NCBI RefSeq assembly: GCF_000092065.1
Contig: NC_009360.1
Coordinates: 186,001 to 250,000, forward strand
Direction of reading: 5' to 3'
Length of the DNA: 64,000 nucleotides
From: Ostreococcus lucimarinus CCE9901
Taxonomy: Eukaryota; Chlorophyta; Mamiellophyceae; Mamiellales; Bathycoccaceae
The stretch's first letter is position 1, and the number at the start of each line of letters is the position of its first letter. A program made the position numbers and the translations under genes. The notes under the pieces are model-generated. The model made no database searches. It saw nothing but the letters and a program-made list of their open reading frames with translations, and had not been told where the DNA came from. Positions 58,417 to 64,000 of the stretch are shown here, one piece after another.

Positions 58417-58550
58417 CGCGCGCGCGTTTCGCGCGCGCGTCGAGGGTTTAGGCTGTGCCGCGTCGATGGTTTCGGATGGGTCGGCGTCACACGCGCGCCG
58501 TTCGCGCGCGCGGTCGTCGCTCGATCGCGCGGTCGCGCGGTCGCGCTGAG

Positions 58551-61500
58551 ATGGAGCTTTTGCTCGAGTTCGACGACGACGCGCACTACCTCGACGACGA
58601 CGCCCGCGCGCGACGCCGCTCGACGTCGTCGTCCGCGGTCGTTGGGCGCTGGGCGCGGGACGACGACGACGACGACGACGACGAGACGTACGTCGCGGCG
58701 ACGCTGCGCCGAGCGGTGCGGCGATGCGCGCCCGGAAACGATGGAAGCGATGACGACGCGAACGATGCGTTCGAGGCGCTGACGCGATTCGTGAGCGATG
58801 GGGACGAGGACGCGCTCGCGCTGACGGTCATCAAGTTGTTGGAACTCGTGGGCGGGGACGCGGCGGTGATGATGGCGCGAGGAGACGATGAAGACGACGA
58901 TGGGAACGAAAATGTGGGAGAAAATGATGAACACGGACACGGGATGGACGTGGCGATCGCGAGATGCGACGCGGGGTACGTGAAATTGGGCGTGGAACTG
59001 GCGAGGACGATGCCGGAGACCAAGTACGGGCCGAGTCATCGAGGAGCGTTGTTGCGAGGCGTGCGGCACGTGTTGCGGTCGTACATGGGGAATTGTCACG
59101 CGGTGTGCGAACAAGGCGTGGTACAGGAGCTGCTGCGCTCGCTCGACGCGCTTTTGAGATCGAATGAAAACGGCAAAGCCGACGGTGATGTGAAAATCGT
59201 CGCCGAGTGCGCTCGACGCGCGGCGGGATTTTCCATGTCGGCGCTGGATTTGAAAGTGTGGCTAGAGTTAGCCGCGGCGAGCACGCCCGAATCTAGAGGG
59301 TTCCTGCTAGATCAACTCAACATGACGCTGCAGACGAGGTTTAGCACCGGTCCAGCGGAATTGTTCCTGTTGGATGGGGAAAGTAGCGGGATATTAGGCT
59401 CGGCGCAACCCAAGTGGCCGTTTACGGAAGGTTTGGCTTTTGTGACTTGGGTGTACTTGGAAAGCGTTTCTGCGTCAGAGACTACCGCTGCGTCAGCAGC
59501 ATCGTACGCTGCTGCCGCTTCAGCATCGCAGGTCGTGGATGCATCTCCACTCGCCGCCGCTGCAGTTGCCGCCGCCGCCGCGGGCGAAGACGAAGTGCAC
59601 ATGCCGCGGCTGTTTAGTTTTTTATCCGCCGAAGGACAAGGGGTTGAATGTTACTTTCACGATGGTTTCTTGATTTTAGAGACAAATGGTGTTAAAGAAT
59701 CCAGAATGACGCTCCCGTTCTCTCACAAATTCCCTCTCAAGCGATGGTTTTGCTTGGGAATTGAGCATAAACCAGCGAGCGTTCGAACCGGCGGAGCCGA
59801 AACCCGGCTGTACGTGAATGGTATATGTGTCGAAACCCACAAGTTTGATCTACCGAAAATAAGCAAGCCACTTGGGTTCTGTTGTATAGGTACAAATCCT
59901 CCAGCAGCTATGGCCGGGCTACAACGTAAGCGGCGTCAATGCGCACTGTTTGCAAGTCTCGGACCAGTGTACATTTTCAAACAGGCGCTTGGCGGTCATG
60001 CGATGAAGGCACTTTCAGCGCGTGGTGGATCTTATGTTCCGCGATTTTCATCGAACGATGACAAAGGAGGCGATGTCAACGTCGAAGATGTCTTAGATAA
60101 GGTATTAGCACCGACTATACTTCAGGTTCTCCATCCTCGAATGGCGAGCAAGAACTACGTCTTGGATATTTCTCCTGCAGGAGTGTCCATCGAGTCCAAA
60201 GCGGCCCTGTTGGGCGGCACAACTGTAGCGAGGCGCAACTTGATGCGAGACTCTATTTGGGCATCGTGTGAAAGTGGACCAGCCATCATGCTACCGTTCG
60301 CGTGTCCGTTGGTTAGCTCAAGGAATTTAGCACCGGAGATTTCAGATGCTCATGACGATTTCGCCAGTGCGGGTTTATCCATACGTTCAGTTATCGGAAT
60401 AATAGCCGGTGCGTGCGAAAACCATCCTCCAAACTTGAAAGTCATGGAAGACAAAAACGTCCCAAGTCTCTTGGCGCACGCTTTACCGTTCGCTATGGAT
60501 GCTCTACGTCGACAGTTTTCTGGCGACATTCTCGACGACGAGGAGGAAGCCATTCTTGACGCCATTGAGCATCTCTTATCCGTGTGTAAGAGCGAGAAAG
60601 TGTTATCAAAGCAGCTTCTTTCTACGCTTGTGTTGGACTTCAAACCTTGGAACGGCTCCGGAGCACGCGTAGTTCGGCGTCGCTTGAACATATGTTCTTC
60701 GCTCTGTAACACGAGCCCAGATTTGATGCAAGAAATTTCAGCGCTGCAACTTCTGTTTGATAATGGACGTCGTTGGCTTTCACCAGCGACGTCTCTAATG
60801 GGAGGAATACTGCATAGTAGTTCTACGAAGTCAGTTATGGATGATAGAGGAGAATTACGGGTATCAGAGAAGGAGTTGCTGGGATTGATAGACGACTTGT
60901 TGGTGTCCGTGAATTTACTCGTCAACACCAGTGAACACATGGACGCAAAAGTTGAAATCATAATCGGCTTTCTTGCAGAGTGCCCGTGCCCTCACATGCT
61001 CTCAGCTACCATAAAGCTAGTCCATTCAATGATTGTCTCACCTAAGGCTGATAGAGCGAACGAATTTTTATTTGCCTTTGTGTCCAAAGGAGGTGTCGAG
61101 GTCTGCATGGGTCTCATGCGCGCACTTGCTCTCCGAGGAAAATTTGATCATCAACTTCAGGGTGTGCAGGGCTTGTTTGCCGAATGTGTGAGATTATTTG
61201 GCTATATGTTAGAAACCGGGTGCGTGAGCGCAAATAAAACGACCGAAGTAGGCGGTAGCAAGAAGGTCACCAAGGGAAGCATAGAAAGAGCTGTTCGGTA
61301 TGCTTTCATCAAAGGCTCAGCTGAACTGCTAACAGTTGACGTGTACGAGGCGATCATTCAGTCCTCTATCTCAATCAATCTCGCAAGCATAAACATGACT
61401 GAGCCGGCTCGGCTCATCAGCGGTGGTATGCTTGGATCTATGCTCTCAACTCTACCGAAGTGCGAAGAGAGTGTGTCTAGTCGAGCGCTGAACGACGTCA

Positions 61501-64000
61501 TGTTGATTGCGTGCGCATACGCAGACAATCGCAACTTATTACTTTCTTTGCCCGAATTCCCAGAGTGGTTAGTGGAGATACTCGTGCAGTCCACAATCTC
61601 TAGCGCGTTGAGTGCTGCAAACGACCTGCTAATGATCCTGTTGCAACATTCAATGCGATTGCCGGATGGTTGGCGCGTTCTTGAGACAGTGATTGAATCG
61701 ATCAAGATGGTCACCAAAGATGATGTAAAAAAGCGAGCCGAAGTCCAGCAGCTAGTATTGCAAAGCTTGGCGACGTTTATGATCAGTGAGTTGAAAGGCA
61801 TAAGCGTTTCAGATGATAATCGAACAAAGAAGTCGAGAGAAAACCTGAGCGCAAACAGCAACGCAACGTTTGAAAACATCATCGCTTTGTTAGACATGAT
61901 TGAAGATCATTTGAGGTTACTTAGCGCTGAGTCACTATCGCCAATTCATTCATACGATATTGGTAAGATCTCGAACGCCCTAGTCTGCTACGGGGCATAC
62001 GCTACGGACTCAGCAAATGGATGGGTCAACCGTTGTCGCTTGATTGAAGGTCTCGTCGCGACGCCAAGCGCAGGTTCAACAGCAATGGGCGGTCAATCTC
62101 TCGAACTGCTACGTCTCACGCAGCAAATGATAAATTTTATGGTCGGTATGCAATGCACTGGTGCAGATTCATACTCACTGTTGCTGAAGGATGATGAGTT
62201 GGTCCTCTTATTTCTCAGACTCACTCTCGCGTATTTTCGCGAAGAAGATCTTCCAATAGATGACGATTCGTATGATAGCGCCCTACCGCTGATGCCGGCA
62301 CATATCGTGAATACACTGCCGTCGCTAACCTCCGGTAGTTCTTCGATTTCCGATGCGATTGTATTTGAGGCAAAGCATCTGTGGGGCACGACACAGTCGA
62401 GCGAGGCTGGTAAGAAGTTGGCAGTGTTGCACAACCTGCTTGTACCTCTGTTGCAAGCGGCATCGGTGCGTAAAACGGCTCGTCTCGCACCAGGAGCCAT
62501 AGCGCTTCTGTTAGACGAAGTTTGGCGGTACTCAAAACTCAAGGGACGAAAAGTGGTGTATATCAAGGCGATCACCACTTACTTGATCGCCTTGGTTGCT
62601 CGCTGGCGGGAAGTCATCGTTGCGGGCGAGAAGGATGATATCTCTCCAAAGCTGCGTTCGCTTGCATCAGGATCGTTGAGCTCAGCAATAATATCTCTAT
62701 GTTCAGCTGAGTGGACCAAGATACTCATGTCGTCAACAATCAAGGAAACGCTCATATGTGTAGTCAAATCAACGCCTATGGGTGAAACGCGAAACAGCGT
62801 CGTAGCCGCCCGAGGCCCAGATGCGACAGAGTCGAGACTGAGTGCGCAGAGAGCTGTTCATCACACAAGGACAGATACTTTCAAAAAGTTTGTGACGACT
62901 TGGGAAGGTGAATACGTGCACATCTCTATGTCGTCGAAATGGCTCGCAGCGCTCTCAAAGGAAGCTTCTAGACGTACTCTATCCATCGCCGCCGAAGGCG
63001 AAAAGAAAAGCGAAGTTATCGTCGCTTGGGAAGGTTACATGAGAGCCTTGCAAGCGAGTAATTCTCTGGTGACGAAAATTAAGGATGATGGCGATGTCGC
63101 ACGTTTAGGAATCGACCCATCAGAGAGCGGTAGACGACGTCGTTACTCTCTTTCTCGCATGGCGATGCGACAGCGTTTAACGCATTTGGCACCAGTCGAC
63201 TCAAAGGCGATGGAAATTAAGCTCCCTGTCCGACAACAGCATGACGCATCGGACGACGAAGATGACCTTCCTCTGAGTCCACAGCGATCGATGAACAACG
63301 AAGAGTTAAACGAGGTGATGGCTGCCACTGCCGCACTGGCAGTCGCGGCAAATCGTAGCGAAGTAAAGAAGTCCAATTATGAGTGTTCTGCGACAATGGT
63401 CACTCCTCTGGACATCTACAGTGGCAAATTCACAATCTCTGACAAGGAAATGATATTTTACACCGAAGACAACTCGCACGTCTGGTCTTGGCCCCTGGAG
63501 CATCTTCATCAAGTTCAAAGTCGAAGATATTTGCTTCGTCGAAGCGCTCTGGAATTTTTCATGCTAGACCGCATGACTTACTTTATTGATTTCGGTACTG
63601 CTGAACAAAGGCGGCAAGTTTTCCGCGTGTTGATCAAGCTGAAGCCCAAAAATTTCGTTCCACTCTATCTTGAGACCAGTAAGCCGGAAGCTTTGCTCCG
63701 CAAAAGTGATATCACGTCACGGTGGATTCGTCGTGAAATTTCAAATTTTGACTATATCATGGCGCTGAATACACTTGCCGGAAGAAGTTACCAAGACATA
63801 ACGCAGTATCCAGTGTTCCCGTGGGTTCTCACGGATTACACCTCGGAAACTCTAGATTTGAGCAATCCAGACGTGTATCGTGATTTGCGGAAGCCTATCG
63901 GAGCGCTGAACCCAGATCGACTTGCGAGAATCAAGGAGCGCTACGACTTTTTTGACGACCCTGAAATCCCGAAGTTTCATTACGGGAGTCATTATAGCTC
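58551..64000 (+). CDS. Giant BEACH-domain protein (LYST/neurobeachin/SPIRRIG class), 3' end outside window
   Basis: An open frame of 1,816 codons with no stop, cut by the window end. The acidic N-terminus (1-130) is followed by a helical region, a concanavalin-A-like lectin domain (about 285-450; KWPFTEGLAFVTWVYLE, later KRWFCLGIEHKP) interrupted by an Ala-rich insert, and a long armadillo-like stretch (about 500-1400). A PH-BEACH domain begins near 1615 (CSATMVTPLDIYSGKFTISD), and the BEACH domain follows from about 1735 (QYPVFPWVLTDYTSETLDLS, then YRDLRKPIGALNP, ending GSHYS). WD40 repeats would be expected beyond the window. Such proteins act in vesicle and lysosome-related trafficking or P-body biology. 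The ATG at 58551 is well placed. Confidence 0.9.
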   Translation, partial: MELLLEFDDDAHYLDDDARARRRSTSSSAVVGRWARDDDDDDDDETYVAATLRRAVRRCAPGNDGSDDDANDAFEALTRFVSDGDEDALALTVIKLLELVGGDAAVMMARGDDEDDDGNENVGENDEHGHGMDVAIARCDAGYVKLGVELARTMPETKYGPSHRGALLRGVRHVLRSYMGNCHAVCEQGVVQELLRSLDALLRSNENGKADGDVKIVAECARRAAGFSMSALDLKVWLELAAASTPESRGFLLDQLNMTLQTRFSTGPAELFLLDGESSGILGSAQPKWPFTEGLAFVTWVYLESVSASETTAASAASYAAAASASQVVDASPLAAAAVAAAAAGEDEVHMPRLFSFLSAEGQGVECYFHDGFLILETNGVKESRMTLPFSHKFPLKRWFCLGIEHKPASVRTGGAETRLYVNGICVETHKFDLPKISKPLGFCCIGTNPPAAMAGLQRKRRQCALFASLGPVYIFKQALGGHAMKALSARGGSYVPRFSSNDDKGGDVNVEDVLDKVLAPTILQVLHPRMASKNYVLDISPAGVSIESKAALLGGTTVARRNLMRDSIWASCESGPAIMLPFACPLVSSRNLAPEISDAHDDFASAGLSIRSVIGIIAGACENHPPNLKVMEDKNVPSLLAHALPFAMDALRRQFSGDILDDEEEAILDAIEHLLSVCKSEKVLSKQLLSTLVLDFKPWNGSGARVVRRRLNICSSLCNTSPDLMQEISALQLLFDNGRRWLSPATSLMGGILHSSSTKSVMDDRGELRVSEKELLGLIDDLLVSVNLLVNTSEHMDAKVEIIIGFLAECPCPHMLSATIKLVHSMIVSPKADRANEFLFAFVSKGGVEVCMGLMRALALRGKFDHQLQGVQGLFAECVRLFGYMLETGCVSANKTTEVGGSKKVTKGSIERAVRYAFIKGSAELLTVDVYEAIIQSSISINLASINMTEPARLISGGMLGSMLSTLPKCEESVSSRALNDVMLIACAYADNRNLLLSLPEFPEWLVEILVQSTISSALSAANDLLMILLQHSMRLPDGWRVLETVIESIKMVTKDDVKKRAEVQQLVLQSLATFMISELKGISVSDDNRTKKSRENLSANSNATFENIIALLDMIEDHLRLLSAESLSPIHSYDIGKISNALVCYGAYATDSANGWVNRCRLIEGLVATPSAGSTAMGGQSLELLRLTQQMINFMVGMQCTGADSYSLLLKDDELVLLFLRLTLAYFREEDLPIDDDSYDSALPLMPAHIVNTLPSLTSGSSSISDAIVFEAKHLWGTTQSSEAGKKLAVLHNLLVPLLQAASVRKTARLAPGAIALLLDEVWRYSKLKGRKVVYIKAITTYLIALVARWREVIVAGEKDDISPKLRSLASGSLSSAIISLCSAEWTKILMSSTIKETLICVVKSTPMGETRNSVVAARGPDATESRLSAQRAVHHTRTDTFKKFVTTWEGEYVHISMSSKWLAALSKEASRRTLSIAAEGEKKSEVIVAWEGYMRALQASNSLVTKIKDDGDVARLGIDPSESGRRRRYSLSRMAMRQRLTHLAPVDSKAMEIKLPVRQQHDASDDEDDLPLSPQRSMNNEELNEVMAATAALAVAANRSEVKKSNYECSATMVTPLDIYSGKFTISDKEMIFYTEDNSHVWSWPLEHLHQVQSRRYLLRRSALEFFMLDRMTYFIDFGTAEQRRQVFRVLIKLKPKNFVPLYLETSKPEALLRKSDITSRWIRREISNFDYIMALNTLAGRSYQDITQYPVFPWVLTDYTSETLDLSNPDVYRDLRKPIGALNPDRLARIKERYDFFDDPEIPKFHYGSHYS

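Overview
The window is nuclear DNA of a very compact eukaryotic genome, most likely an Ostreococcus-type picoplanktonic green alga (Mamiellophyceae). The evidence is plant-lineage and chloroplast genes (homogentisate solanesyltransferase, FdC2 ferredoxin, a TGD2-like MCE protein, a PLA-I-type patatin), mostly intronless genes, very GC-rich 5' ends, Arg/Ala/Thr-rich targeting peptides and tiny intergenic gaps. The six GC-type introns I could resolve share a GTGCG donor and a CTGAC branch site. Species cannot be fixed from the sequence.

Layout. 0-11 kb: IMP 5'-nucleotidase, a GRAM/VASt sterol-transfer-like protein, a spliced cupin, a CPBP protease, a membrane thioredoxin, a SHAQKYF MYB factor, a UBE2Q-like E2, a J-domain protein, EMC4 and the SUMO E2 UBC9. 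11-14 kb: two neighbouring proteins of unknown function that look like diverged paralogues. 14.5-27.4 kb: a full Piezo mechanosensitive channel, a DUF819 membrane protein and condensin SMC4. 27.7-34 kb: an MT-A70-type methyltransferase with NPPW in place of DPPW, an unknown LRR-like protein, a type II membrane protein with three Cys4 repeats, homogentisate solanesyltransferase and ferredoxin FdC2. 34-46 kb: a formin with a RhoGAP-like N-terminus, a seven-exon LRR-ARM-patatin phospholipase, a P3A H+-ATPase and a GT77-like glycosyltransferase. 46.8-58 kb: OXA1, a TGD2-like protein, a Yae1-domain protein, glutathione synthetase, a TCP10/CPAP-domain coiled-coil protein, prefoldin 5, a TlyA-type rRNA methyltransferase, an unknown plastid-type protein, SBDS and LSM4. 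58.5-64 kb: the first 1,816 codons of a giant BEACH protein that runs off the end.

Gene order is dominated by alternating divergent and convergent pairs. Divergent starts are 49-380 bp apart, or overlap at the Piezo/DUF819 junction; convergent stops are tens of bases apart, or overlap by 13 bp at UBE2Q/J-protein. Neighbours rarely share a pathway, so shared promoters rather than operon-like function seem to explain the order. Several genes have 5' exons that single-frame reading misses: the cupin, the MYB factor, Piezo, SMC4 (whose P-loop begins exon 2) and the Yae1 protein. I rebuilt these from splice signals and family motifs. No tRNA, rRNA, CRISPR or recognisable transposon was seen.
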